64,000 nucleotides of DNA from Donghicola tyrosinivorans. GTDB taxonomy: Bacteria; Pseudomonadota; Alphaproteobacteria; Rhodobacterales; Rhodobacteraceae. The stretch covers positions 1-64,000 of the forward strand of contig NZ_PVTQ01000014.1 of assembly GCF_003003355.1 (NCBI RefSeq). The letters are read 5' to 3'. Numbering within the stretch: position 1 is the stretch's first letter; each line of letters begins with the position of its first letter. A program made the position numbers and the translations under genes. Positions 53,170 through 61,547 of the stretch are shown piece after piece. Below the pieces are notes generated by a model. It saw only the letters and a program-made list of their open reading frames with translations. It did not search any database and was not told where the DNA came from.

Positions 53170-55368
53170 ATGGCAAATAGCGATACCCCCGACATCATCT
53201 ACACCATCGTCGACGAAGCCCCCGAACTGGCCAGCGCATCGCTGCTGCCGATCATCCGCTCGTTCGCGGGGGCGGCGGACATCAGCGTGGCCACGCGTGA
53301 TATCTCGCTTGCGGGCCGTATCCTTGCGACCTTCCCCGAGAACCTGACTGATGAACAGCGCATCAGCGACGATCTGGCGGCGTTGGGTGATCTGGTGAAA
53401 ACCCCCGACGCGAACGTAATCAAACTGCCGAACATTTCGGCGTCGGTTCCCCAGCTGAACGCAGCGATCAAGGAACTTCAGGGGCAGGGCTATAACATTC
53501 CTGACTACCCCACCGAGGCAAATACCGACGAAGAAAAGGCCATTCAGGCCCGATATGATGCCATCAAAGGTTCGGCCGTGAACCCTGTGCTTCGCGAAGG
53601 CAACTCGGACCGTCGCTCGGCTAAAGCCGTTAAGGAATATGCCAAGCAGAACCCCCATTCGATGGGTGAGTGGTCCGCAGATAGCAAAACCTGTGTCGCC
53701 TCGATGCCCGGCAACGATTTCTTCGCGAATGAAAAGTCGGCCACCATCAACGCGGCGCAGGCTGGCGGCGCAAAGATCGTGTTTCTCGCAGAAGATGGCG
53801 CTGAAACCGTTCTGAAAGACGGTCTGAAATACGAAGAAGGCACCGTTGTTGACGCGACTTTCCTGTCGGCGAAAACCCTGCGTGAATTCATCAAGGCAGA
53901 AGTGGCCAGCATGGAGCCTGGCGTTTTGTTCTCGGTTCACTTGAAGGCGACTATGATGAAGGTTTCGGACCCGATCATCTTCGGTCACTTCGTGTCGGTC
54001 TATCTGGAAGACTTCCTGGCCAAGCATGGCGATAAGGTTAAGGCTCTGGGCTTCAACCCCAACGGCGGCATCGGCGATCTGGAAGCCAAGATCAAAGGCG
54101 ACGCAGAGCTGGAAGCTGACCTTAAGGCGGCGCTGGACGCGAAGCCCCCGATGTACATGGTGAACTCGGATAAGGGCATCACCAACCTGCACGTTCCTTC
54201 GGACGTGATCATTGACGCCTCGATGCCCGCAGTGATCCGCGCTGGCGGCATCGGCTGGGGTCCTGACGGCAAGGCGGCTGACACCAAATGCTGCATCCCT
54301 GACAACAGCTATGCTGGCGTCTACAATGAGACCATCAATTTCTTCAAAGAAAACGGCAAGCTGGACGTGACCACTGCCGGTGCTGTGTCAAACGTTGGTC
54401 TGATGGCGCAGAAAGCCGAAGAATACGGTAGCCACCCGACCACTTTTGAGATGGCGGCCAATGGTAAGGTTCAGATCGTTCTGGCCAACGGCGATGTGCT
54501 GCATGAGCATTCGGTTGAGGCGGGCGACATCTGGCGTTCGGCGACTGCGAAGAAAGCTCCGATCCTTGACTGGATCAAACTGGGGATCAATCGCACTAAG
54601 GCAACCGGTCTGGCGGCTTTCTGGCTGGACGCAAACCGCGCTCACGATGCAGAGCTGATCAAATATGTCGAGCCTGCGTTGAAAGAAGCTGGCATCGAAA
54701 TCCCGATCATGGCGCCCGAAGCGGCCACCCGCTTTTCGCTTGAGAACATGGTTCAGGGCAAAGATGTTGTCACCATCACCGGCAACGTGCTGCGCGACTA
54801 CCTGACCGACCTGTTCCCCATTCTGGAACTGGGTACTTCGGCCAAGATGCTGTCGATCGTCTCGCTGATGCAGGGCGGTGGTCTGTTCGAAACCGGTGCA
54901 GGCGGCTCGGCCCCCAAGCACGTCCAACAGCTGGTCGAAGAAAACCACCTGCGTTGGGACAGCTTGGGTGAGTTCTGCGCATTGGGTGAAAGCTTCAAAT
55001 TCCTTGCGGACAAGGGCAACGCGAAAGCGGCAGTCTTTGGTGCAGCGGTTGAAGATGCGACCCAGAAGGTTCTGCTGAACAACAACAGCCCCGAGCGCAA
55101 AGTCGGTCAGAACGACAACCGCACCAGCCATTACTTCTTTGCCCGCTACTGGGCCGAGGCGCTGGCAGCACAGTCGGACGATGCAGACCTTGCGGCGCAT
55201 TTCGCCCCGATCGCGAAAGATCTGGCCGAAAAAGAACGCGCGATTCTAGCAGAAATCCAAGCAGCTGAAGGCAAGCCCGCCGATCTGGGTGGTTACTACC
55301 ACACCGATCCGGTCAAAACCGCGGCTGTTATGCGTCCCTCGGCGACCATGAACGCGATTATCGGCTAA
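53170..55368 (+). CDS. icd: Monomeric NADP-dependent isocitrate dehydrogenase
   Basis: 732 residues, the size of the monomeric (Azotobacter-type) enzyme, unrelated in length to the 415-residue dimeric form. Begins [20 protein letters not shown] and contains [52 protein letters not shown] and [20 protein letters not shown], all family landmarks for isocitrate and NADP binding. Catalyses isocitrate to 2-oxoglutarate in the TCA cycle and competes with the glyoxylate shunt during acetate growth. GGAGAAAC lies 9 nt upstream. Stands alone with its own terminator; strong codon bias indicates high expression. Confidence 0.96.
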   Translation: MANSDTPDIIYTIVDEAPELASASLLPIIRSFAGAADISVATRDISLAGRILATFPENLTDEQRISDDLAALGDLVKTPDANVIKLPNISASVPQLNAAIKELQGQGYNIPDYPTEANTDEEKAIQARYDAIKGSAVNPVLREGNSDRRSAKAVKEYAKQNPHSMGEWSADSKTCVASMPGNDFFANEKSATINAAQAGGAKIVFLAEDGAETVLKDGLKYEEGTVVDATFLSAKTLREFIKAEVASMEPGVLFSVHLKATMMKVSDPIIFGHFVSVYLEDFLAKHGDKVKALGFNPNGGIGDLEAKIKGDAELEADLKAALDAKPPMYMVNSDKGITNLHVPSDVIIDASMPAVIRAGGIGWGPDGKAADTKCCIPDNSYAGVYNETINFFKENGKLDVTTAGAVSNVGLMAQKAEEYGSHPTTFEMAANGKVQIVLANGDVLHEHSVEAGDIWRSATAKKAPILDWIKLGINRTKATGLAAFWLDANRAHDAELIKYVEPALKEAGIEIPIMAPEAATRFSLENMVQGKDVVTITGNVLRDYLTDLFPILELGTSAKMLSIVSLMQGGGLFETGAGGSAPKHVQQLVEENHLRWDSLGEFCALGESFKFLADKGNAKAAVFGAAVEDATQKVLLNNNSPERKVGQNDNRTSHYFFARYWAEALAAQSDDADLAAHFAPIAKDLAEKERAILAEIQAAEGKPADLGGYYHTDPVKTAAVMRPSATMNAIIG

Positions 55369-55393
55369 TCAGCCTAACGTGTTGAAAATTAAG

Positions 55394-55423
55394 AGAGCGG
55401 GCCAAATCGGCCCGCTCTTTTTA
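55394..55423 (+). terminator. Rho-independent terminator of icd
   Basis: AGAGCGGGCC (55394-55403) pairs perfectly with GGCCCGCTCT (55409-55418), followed by TTTTT (55419-55423 region). Confidence 0.93.
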
Positions 55424-55575
55424 TGCGAAAAGACCATATTGATTGCATTTTGCAATCTTGGTTACCGCTTTTGGCTTGCGTCATTTTAATTAATTTTGCT
55501 GCGATTGCGAAATAAAATATAATTAGATTATACCCACTTGGGCGTAGTCTGAGTTGATGATTTCTCGTTGCTGGA

Positions 55576-55594
55576 ATTGATTATTTACATCAAT
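55576..55594. promoter_or_regulatory. ATTGAT-N7-ATCAAT inverted repeat upstream of the repeat-protein gene
   Basis: Perfect 6-bp arms inside an A/T-rich 270-bp region (55424-55691) that otherwise holds no gene. The core resembles an FNR/FixK half-site pair, but the spacer is 7 bp, not 4, so a different regulator or a chance palindrome is more likely. An ATTGCATTTTGCAAT palindrome-like stretch also occurs near 55441. Confidence 0.35.
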
Positions 55595-55691
55595 CAATTT
55601 TAGGTTGAGTAATGAATATCACTGTGCGACGCTAAAGGCGCGTCAGCTAGGTCTATTCCCATTTAATGCGAAGCGTATTGGAGGATCATTA

Positions 55692-56696
55692 ATGAAAAAA
55701 TTTCCCTTTTTGAAACTTGACCTTGACCTGCCTCATGAGGAGGAACACGAGGTTCAGCATGAGTTGAAGGCCTTCTTCAAATCTCTTCTAGGCGACGATC
55801 GTGACGGTGGCCGTGGCGGTGGCCGTGGCGGTGATCGCGGCGACGATCGTGACGGCGGCCGTGGCGGTGATCGCGGCGACGATCGTGACGGTGGCCGTGG
55901 TGGTGATCGCGGCGACGATCGTGACGGTGGCCGTGGCGGTGATCGCGGCGACGATCGTGACGGTGGCCGTGGCGGTGATCGCGGCGACGATCGTGACGGT
56001 GGCCGTGGCGGTGATCGCGGCGACGATCGTGACGGTGGCCGTGGCGGTGATCGCGGCGACGATCGTGACGGTGGCCGTGGCGGTGATCGCGGCGACGATC
56101 GTGACGGTGGCCGTGGCGGTGATCGCGGCGACGATCGTGACGGTGGCCGTGGTGGTGATCGCGGCGATGATCGTGATGGTGGCCGTGGTGGTGATCGCGG
56201 CGACGATCGTGACGGTGGCCGTGGTGGTGATCGCGGTGACGATCGTGATGGTGGCCGTGGTGATGATCGCGACGGTGGCCGTGGTGGTGACCGCGATGAC
56301 GAAGGTGATCGTGGCCGTGGCGGAGATCGCGATGACGACGGTGGACGTGGTCGTGGCGGAGACCGTGACGACGATGGTGGTCATGGCCGTGGTGGGCACG
56401 AATTGCCAGAGTATGAAGGGGATGCAGAACCTTCGGCTCGTGAAGTCGTGAAATATGTCATGCACATGATCCGTCACGACGCCAAAGGCGAAGGTGAAGG
56501 TGACGGTCCGCACCACGACAGCGATCGCTTTGTGTTTGAGCCTGACAGGGGTGAAGGCCCGGGTCACGCGCCGGCTGAAATGGTTCCTGGTCCGCGGGGA
56601 GCCGCTCCGATGCCGGAGTTCGCGGGTGACGAGATCGATTTCAGCGAACTTCTAGCCGAAGCCTTCGGCGGAATGTACGACGGCGATGCGTACTAA
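55692..56696 (+). CDS. Tandem-repeat protein of about 13 copies of a 12-residue Asp/Arg/Gly unit, function unknown
   Basis: 334 residues from ATG 55692 (GGAGG upstream). Layout: an N-terminal helix-forming segment (1-34; MKKFPFLKLDLDLPHEEE, then an amphipathic HELKAFFKSLLG), residues 35-235 made of DDRDGGRGGDRG units plus degenerate units at the end, and a C-terminal part with a helix (AREVVKYVMHMIRHDAKG), PEFAGDEIDFSELLAEAFGG and an acidic end. No signal peptide or membrane segment. The charged repeat with RGG triplets is expected to be disordered and may bind RNA or metal ions or form condensates; this is inference. Followed by a terminator, single-gene unit. I know no described family. Confidence 0.75.
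   Translation: MKKFPFLKLDLDLPHEEEHEVQHELKAFFKSLLGDDRDGGRGGGRGGDRGDDRDGGRGGDRGDDRDGGRGGDRGDDRDGGRGGDRGDDRDGGRGGDRGDDRDGGRGGDRGDDRDGGRGGDRGDDRDGGRGGDRGDDRDGGRGGDRGDDRDGGRGGDRGDDRDGGRGGDRGDDRDGGRGGDRGDDRDGGRGDDRDGGRGGDRDDEGDRGRGGDRDDDGGRGRGGDRDDDGGHGRGGHELPEYEGDAEPSAREVVKYVMHMIRHDAKGEGEGDGPHHDSDRFVFEPDRGEGPGHAPAEMVPGPRGAAPMPEFAGDEIDFSELLAEAFGGMYDGDAY
55797..56276 (+). repeat. Minisatellite of 36-bp units inside the repeat-protein gene
   Basis: Units begin with GATCGTGACGGTGGCCGTGG and start at 55797 (long, 48 bp), then every 36 bp from 55845 to 56241, the last one truncated. Copies from 55917 to 56133 are nearly or fully identical, while the outer ones carry substitutions (gat/ggt changes from 56154 on), the pattern expected of unequal recombination or slippage. 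Unit length is 12 codons, so copy number can change without breaking the frame. Each unit contains the short palindrome GATCG...CGATC. Confidence 0.95.
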
Positions 56697-56704
56697 GATC
56701 ATTG

Positions 56705-56733
56705 GAGGTGCCGGGATAACCGGCACCTCTTTT
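56705..56733 (+). terminator. Rho-independent terminator of the repeat-protein gene
   Basis: GAGGTGCCGG (56705-56714) pairs with CCGGCACCTC (56720-56729) around a 5-base loop, followed by TTTTC. Confidence 0.9.
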
Positions 56734-56771
56734 CATTCAAATATCCTGTCCTGCGCCTGAAAACGGTTGCC

Positions 56772-57562
56772 TCAGGCCCAGAGCGAGTCGCTTTCCCGGA
56801 AATCTGTTGCGATCCCTACGATCTTGTCGATGGTTTCGGCGGCGCGCCCCTCGGTCGTGATGTTCAGGTCGACGAATTCGCCCCCATTCTGACCGATTGA
56901 AAGTGACGCTTCGGCGTCCAGTAGGTTGCCCCCAAGCGCGATCCCCGTTTCGATGAAGGGGAAGTTATCGGTGACAGGGGTGTCTTCCTGACCGGCATCA
57001 AAGTTCAGGTCAATGCCAGTCCCTTCTGCCGCCGAAGCGCTTGCGGAAACATCAACGATCTTTTTCCAAGCCCAACCTCTACCGCGAAGGGAAACAGAAT
57101 GGGCTTGCATTCGGAGATGGCATCTTGATTGTCCGTGATCTGTTCGAACAGCTTGGTGCCGCCACGGATCAGAATATCAGTCACGTCGGTCCCGGTGATG
57201 ATCACAGCACTGCCGCCATCAGCAGCGGGAACGGGGGCATAGCTGGGATCGGTGGACGCGCGGCGTAGATCGACATCCACTTAAAGCGCTGATGCTCCGC
57301 TCACTTCCGCGTCTATTTAAAGCGTGACTTTGTCACGAATGGTGATTTCCGTATTGGAAACGATAACCGGTTGGACATCGTCTGGAATTACTGGCGGGCC
57401 AAGTTCCATATGCAGTCTTATATCTGGTGAGTTATATGCGGTATTGGATTTGTTAGAAATATCAAGGCTCGCATCGGCTTTAATTGTGTAGGTGTCCAGC
57501 ACATCGGTGGCGAGATCTTTTACAAGATTCGCCGACTAAATGAGGGTAGAGATAAGGGCCAT
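56772..57562 (-). pseudogene. Decayed gene of unknown function: three in-frame stops and one frameshift
   Basis: A start ATG at 57562 with AGGGAGA upstream opens MALISTLI, then meets TAG (57536-57538). The same frame continues with protein-like sequence (SANLVKDLATDVLDTYTIKA ... VIVSNTEITIRDKVTL), stops at TAA 57317-57319, continues 11 codons, stops at TAA 57281-57283, then reads VDVDLRRASTDPSYAP ... FPFAVEVGLG. At a five-A run (57061-57065) one base is missing; adding one gives GLGKKIVDVSASASAAEG and an open frame to the stop at 56772. The product would be about 260 residues, rich in Asp/Thr/Ala beta-like sequence. The regular reading between lesions argues for recent inactivation. Family unknown. 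Confidence 0.7.
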
Positions 57563-57773
57563 CAGGCGATCTCCCTAAAAATATGTTACTTAGAGGTGCA
57601 TGGGGTGACGTGGCACACTTTAAGCGTGATGTGCTTGAGGCGTTATTTCAATAAGTTTTGCAACAAAATGTAACACATTTCTTATTGCGGTGGTGAGTGG
57701 AGGATTAAAGCGCAATTAATGCTTTTAGGTAAATAATATGGGGTTTTGTGTTGAATTTTTCGGAAAACAAAAA

Positions 57774-57791
57774 GCCCCGTGTCACCGGGGC
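57774..57791 (-). terminator. Terminator downstream of the tRNA-Asn pair
   Basis: GCCCCG (57774-57779) and CGGGGC (57786-57791) form a short G/C stem; on the minus strand it is followed by TTTTTGTTTT. It ends the tRNA transcript. The 210 bp between this hairpin and the pseudogene start hold no gene. Confidence 0.75.
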
Positions 57792-57820
57792 GGATAGCGT
57801 CAAAGAGGGAAAATCAAGGT

Positions 57821-57895
57821 TGGCTCCGGCGGTAGGGATCGAACCTACGACCAATTGATTAACAGTCAACTGCTCTACCGCTGAGCTACGCCGGA
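57821..57895 (-). tRNA. tRNA-Asn (anticodon GTT), copy 2
   Basis: 75 nt with encoded CCA. The minus strand gives acceptor TCCGGCG, D arm GCTCAGCGGTAGAGC, anticodon loop CTGTTAA, T loop TTCGATC and a matching CGCCGGA-G-CCA 3' end. Identical to the copy at 57945-58019; the two are separated by 49 nt and probably come from one transcript. Confidence 0.97.
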
Positions 57896-57944
57896 ATACC
57901 TTGTACATGTCGCGCCACGAGCCAAGGTTGAACCTTGAGGAAAG

Positions 57945-58019
57945 TGGCTCCGGCGGTAGGGATCGAACCTACGACCAATTGATTAACAGTCAACTGCTCT
58001 ACCGCTGAGCTACGCCGGA
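57945..58019 (-). tRNA. tRNA-Asn (anticodon GTT), copy 1
   Basis: Same 75-nt sequence and fold as the copy at 57821-57895, with CCA encoded. It is the promoter-proximal copy on the minus strand. The spacer between copies is unrelated sequence except for a short stretch next to each gene. Confidence 0.97.
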
Positions 58020-58092
58020 ACATGTGAGGGGCTGTATAGCTATGGCTTACAGGGACGTCCAGAGGGTTCTGGCAGATTTTTTCAAAAATTTT

Positions 58093-59010
58093 TCACGGGT
58101 TTTCAGAGACATGAAACACGGTGTCTTCGGCCAGAGGGTCGGCGTGCGTGACCCGGCCTTTCTGAGCAAGATCAATGAGATGGGCTAGAACGTTCCGGCT
58201 GGCTGCTGGCAATAGGGCAGGGTCAACATCAGTGTAAATCCGTGCGGCCAGTTCTGCCGCGGATCCGCCTGTGGTCTTCAGTTGCTTTAGGATGTCACCC
58301 TCGCGTTTCTGGCGGTGGGCCAGCAAAGTTTCGACCCGTGCGCGGGGGGCGGTCACGGGCGTGCCGTGGCCGGGGTAATAGATGCGGTGATCATGCTCTA
58401 GCAGGCGGCGGCATGATGCCATGAAGGCGGCCAGATCCCCATCGGGGGGCGAGATCAGTGAGGTTGCCCATTCCATCACATGATCGCCGGAAAACAGGCG
58501 ATCGCCAGAGACAAAGCACATGTGATTGCTCAGATGGCCGGGGGTCCAAAGGGCGGTGACGTGGTGATCGCCGATCTGGAGACTTTCGCCGTCCGCCAAG
58601 ATGTGATCGGGCTGAAAGGTTGGATCGATCCCTTCGCCGCCGCCGACATCTGCGGCCGCGCGCAGGGCCTGCATTGTCTCGCTTTCGCCTGCATGGGCAG
58701 GGCCAAAGGCATAAATCGCTGCGCCGGTCTCGCGGCTTAGGCGGGCGGCAAGAGGGCTGTGGTCCTTGTGGGCGTGGGTCACAAGAATATGGGTGATCCG
58801 TGCGCCGCCGGTCTGACAGGACAGCAACGCCTCAAGATGGGCGTCGCTGTCAGGGCCGGGATCGATCACCGCCAGTGCATCCGTGCCTAAAATATAGGTG
58901 TTCGTGCCCCAATAGGTCATGGGCGAGGGGTTCGGCGCCAGAACCAGACGCAGATCCGGCTCTAGCATCAACGGGGTGCCATGGGCCGGCGGAAATGGGG
59001 GCAGTGTCAT
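58093..59010 (-). CDS. MBL-fold metallo-hydrolase (LACTB2/glyoxalase II-like)
   Basis: 305 residues from ATG 59010. Metal motif THAHKDHS (H-x-H-x-D-H), later HLSNHMCF, GDHVMEW and YPGHGTPV complete a two-metal site. A C-terminal winged-helix-like segment (about 225-305, LLAHRQKREGDILKQL) is typical of LACTB2-type proteins, which may act as endoribonucleases or thioesterases. Cytoplasmic. Divergent from the sensor kinase with a 69-bp gap. Confidence 0.88.
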   Translation of the reverse strand: MTLPPFPPAHGTPLMLEPDLRLVLAPNPSPMTYWGTNTYILGTDALAVIDPGPDSDAHLEALLSCQTGGARITHILVTHAHKDHSPLAARLSRETGAAIYAFGPAHAGESETMQALRAAADVGGGEGIDPTFQPDHILADGESLQIGDHHVTALWTPGHLSNHMCFVSGDRLFSGDHVMEWATSLISPPDGDLAAFMASCRRLLEHDHRIYYPGHGTPVTAPRARVETLLAHRQKREGDILKQLKTTGGSAAELAARIYTDVDPALLPAASRNVLAHLIDLAQKGRVTHADPLAEDTVFHVSENP

Positions 59011-59079
59011 CAGTCTTTCTTCACGCAAGAGCGGTTTGCCCCATTGCAACCGCTTCCGAAGCGTTTAGCAATAGGGGCC

Positions 59080-60396
59080 ATGTTTCTATGGCTCAAACGT
59101 TACATGCCAAACAGCCTTTATGGCCGTGCGGCGCTGATCCTGATCCTGCCTGTGCTGACCGTGCAGCTGGTGGTGTCTGTCACTTTTATTCAAAGGCATT
59201 TTGAAGGGGTGACCCAGCAGCTTAGCAAGGGGCTGGCGCTGGATCTGGCCTATGTGGCGACCGAACTAAGTGGTCTGCCCGAGGATGAGATTGGCGTTCG
59301 TGGTGCAGAACTGACCGAGCCTTTCCAACTGGCTTTCGAATTCCTGCCCTCGGCGGATGCGAAAGACTTGCCAAGTCGCCGCCGCATCTATGACTTCTCG
59401 GGTCTTGTCGTCATTGAAACCCTGAAAGCCCGCTTGCCGAATTTGTTGACGGTCGATCTTCCTGATGATCGCTCTGCCACGACCTATCTTCAGCTCGAGA
59501 ATGGCGTAGCCGCCTTCGGGTTTGACCGGAATCGCGTCTCGGCGTTGAACCCGCACCAGCTGCTTGTGTGGTCCGTGGCGGTCGGCTTTTTGATGACGGT
59601 GATTGCTTACTTCTTCCTGCGCAACCAGTTGCGTCCGATCAAGCGGATGGCATCGGCGGCCGAGGCGTTCGGCAAGGGGCAGCACATCGCCTATAAGCCA
59701 TCCGGCGCGATTGAGGTTCGGGCGGCGGGCAACGCCTTTCTGGACATGCGCGCGCGGATCGAACGTCAGATCGATCAGCGGACATTGATGCTATCGGGCG
59801 TCAGTCATGACCTGCGCACGCCGCTCACGCGGCTGAAGCTGGGGCTGTCGATGATCGAGGATGACATGCGTGATGATCTGCTGCGTGATGTCGATGATAT
59901 GCAGCACCTGCTGAATGAATTCCTGAATTTTGCCCGCGGCGAGGCCGAGGGCGAGGCCGAGTCCGTTGATCCCGGTCAGCTGGTTGCGCAGCTGGTTTCT
60001 GACTTTCAGCGTGAAGGCAAGAATGTCTCTCTTCTGGGCATTGAGGGCGAGGGTGTTGTTACCCTGCGCCCCGTGGCGATCCGGCGGGCCCTGGAAAACC
60101 TGGTCGGGAATGCGGTGCGCTATGGCAGTACGGCGCAGGTTAGCTGCTGGATCGGGGAACGCTCGGTCCGGTTCCGGGTCGAGGATGACGGACCCGGCAT
60201 TCCCAACGCCAAACGGGCCGAAGCAATCAAACCCTTTGCCCGTCTGGACCCTTCGCGTAACCAGAACAAAGGCATGGGCCTTGGGCTGGGGCTGGCCATT
60301 GTCACGGATATTGCCCGTGCCCATGGAGGCTCGCTGCGGCTGGACCAGAGCCCGGATATGGGCGGGCTGCTGGCCGATCTTGTGTTGCCCCGTTAA
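59080..60396 (+). CDS. Orphan sensor histidine kinase (EnvZ-type)
   Basis: 438 residues from ATG 59080 (AGGGGCC upstream). TM1 (about 15-38), a periplasmic sensor of about 110 residues, TM2 (about 155-177), HAMP (NQLRPIKRMASAAEAFGKGQ), HisKA with phospho-accepting His in GVSHDLRTPLTRLK, and HATPase_c with LVGNAVRYG, DDGPGIP and GMGLGLGLAIV. No response regulator is adjacent. EnvZ-like kinases in this order usually pair with an OmpR-type regulator elsewhere. The stop overlaps the stop of ackA by 4 bp. Confidence 0.9.
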   Translation: MFLWLKRYMPNSLYGRAALILILPVLTVQLVVSVTFIQRHFEGVTQQLSKGLALDLAYVATELSGLPEDEIGVRGAELTEPFQLAFEFLPSADAKDLPSRRRIYDFSGLVVIETLKARLPNLLTVDLPDDRSATTYLQLENGVAAFGFDRNRVSALNPHQLLVWSVAVGFLMTVIAYFFLRNQLRPIKRMASAAEAFGKGQHIAYKPSGAIEVRAAGNAFLDMRARIERQIDQRTLMLSGVSHDLRTPLTRLKLGLSMIEDDMRDDLLRDVDDMQHLLNEFLNFARGEAEGEAESVDPGQLVAQLVSDFQREGKNVSLLGIEGEGVVTLRPVAIRRALENLVGNAVRYGSTAQVSCWIGERSVRFRVEDDGPGIPNAKRAEAIKPFARLDPSRNQNKGMGLGLGLAIVTDIARAHGGSLRLDQSPDMGGLLADLVLPR

Positions 60397-61547
60397 ACCG
60401 CCAGAAAACCGCGGACGGCTTTGGCTATGATCGCCTCCTCATCGGTCGGGATGACACGAACTGTGGTGGTGCCGTTAGAGATGATGTCTGCGGCTGCCTC
60501 ATTCGCCGCAGCGTCCAGCGCGATCCCCAGCCACTCCATGCCTGTGCAAACCTCGGCGCGGATGCGGGCCGAATGCTCGCCAATGCCGCCGCAAAAGACC
60601 AACGAGTCCAAGCCGCCCAAGATGGCCGCCATCGCGCCAAGCTCTCGCCGGATGCGGAAAGTGAAATAGGCGATGGCCTGTTCGGCTTCATCGGTGCCAG
60701 CCGTTTCCAAGGTGCGCATGTCGTTTGACAAGCCTGACAGCCCTAGAAGTCCGCTTTTCTTGTAAAGTAGATCGGTCAGGTCGGCGGCGTCCATCCCGTG
60801 GCTTTCCATCAGATACAGCAGCACGCCCGGATCAATTTGCCCGCTGCGGGTGCCCATCGGCAGCCCGTCCAAGGCTGAGAACCCCATGGTCGAGCCGATA
60901 GACCGCCCGTCGCGGATCGCGCACATGGACGCGCCGTTGCCCAAGTGGGCCACAACGGTTTTTCCGTGGGCGGCATGGCTGTCGATCTGGGCAAGGCGGT
61001 GGATGATGTAGTCATAGCTCAGACCATGAAATCCGTAGCGGCGGACCCCTTGATCATAGTAGCTGCGGGGCAGGGCAAAGGTGTCATTGACCCACGGATG
61101 GTGGCGGTGGAACGCAGTGTCAAAACACCCCACTTGCAGCGCTTCGGGAAAGGCTGCAATCGCCGCATGAACGGCAGCCAGATTATGCGGTTGATGCAAG
61201 GGGGCCAGCGGCGCGTATTCGGCCAGCTTGTCCAGCAAGGCGCTGTCCAGAATTTTCGGCGCATCGATATCCGGTCCGCCGTGAACAATCCTGTGTCCGA
61301 CAGCGGCAATCGCAGCCCCTTGGGTCAGGCCATCAAGCGCCGACAGAATTCGGCGCAAACCGGTGGTGTGATCCAACGACCCTTCGCTGCGGGTTTCTGA
61401 ATGATTGCCTCCATGCAGCGTCAGTTGCGCATCATCGCTGCCGATCTTCTCTAGCTGGCCGTGGGCGATGGGGTGGTCGCCGTTTACGGGATAGACGGCA
61501 AACTTAATCGAACTGGACCCCGCATTCAGGGTCATCAAGATGCTCAT
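60393..61547 (-). CDS. ackA: Acetate kinase
   Basis: 384 residues, slightly shorter than E. coli AckA. MTLNAGSSSIKFAVY, AVGHRIVHGG, GFHGLSYDYI, HLGNGASMCAI and FCGGIGEHSARIRAEV are acetate kinase signatures. Interconverts acetate + ATP and acetyl phosphate + ADP. It overlaps the upstream maoC-pta stop by 4 bp (ATGA), forming a Pta-AckA unit that runs parallel to Acs in the same window. Confidence 0.95.
   Translation of the reverse strand: MSILMTLNAGSSSIKFAVYPVNGDHPIAHGQLEKIGSDDAQLTLHGGNHSETRSEGSLDHTTGLRRILSALDGLTQGAAIAAVGHRIVHGGPDIDAPKILDSALLDKLAEYAPLAPLHQPHNLAAVHAAIAAFPEALQVGCFDTAFHRHHPWVNDTFALPRSYYDQGVRRYGFHGLSYDYIIHRLAQIDSHAAHGKTVVAHLGNGASMCAIRDGRSIGSTMGFSALDGLPMGTRSGQIDPGVLLYLMESHGMDAADLTDLLYKKSGLLGLSGLSNDMRTLETAGTDEAEQAIAYFTFRIRRELGAMAAILGGLDSLVFCGGIGEHSARIRAEVCTGMEWLGIALDAAANEAAADIISNGTTTVRVIPTDEEAIIAKAVRGFLAV

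Noticed and set aside
55579-55593. FNR/FixK box upstream of the repeat protein
   Set aside because: TTGAT and ATCAA are present but separated by 7 bp, not the required 4.
55797-56276. CRISPR-like array
   Set aside because: Repeats are contiguous without unique spacers and code for protein; no cas genes in the window.
55788-56567. Long open frames on the minus strand and in another plus frame across the 36-bp repeats (TATVTIVAAI-type protein)
   Set aside because: Frames stay open only because the repeat unit lacks stop codons in several frames; they have no ribosome-binding site and no coherent sequence outside the repeats.
57705-57908. Minus-strand 67-codon frame covering a tRNA
   Set aside because: It reads through tRNA-Asn sequence and is a common artefact next to tRNA genes.
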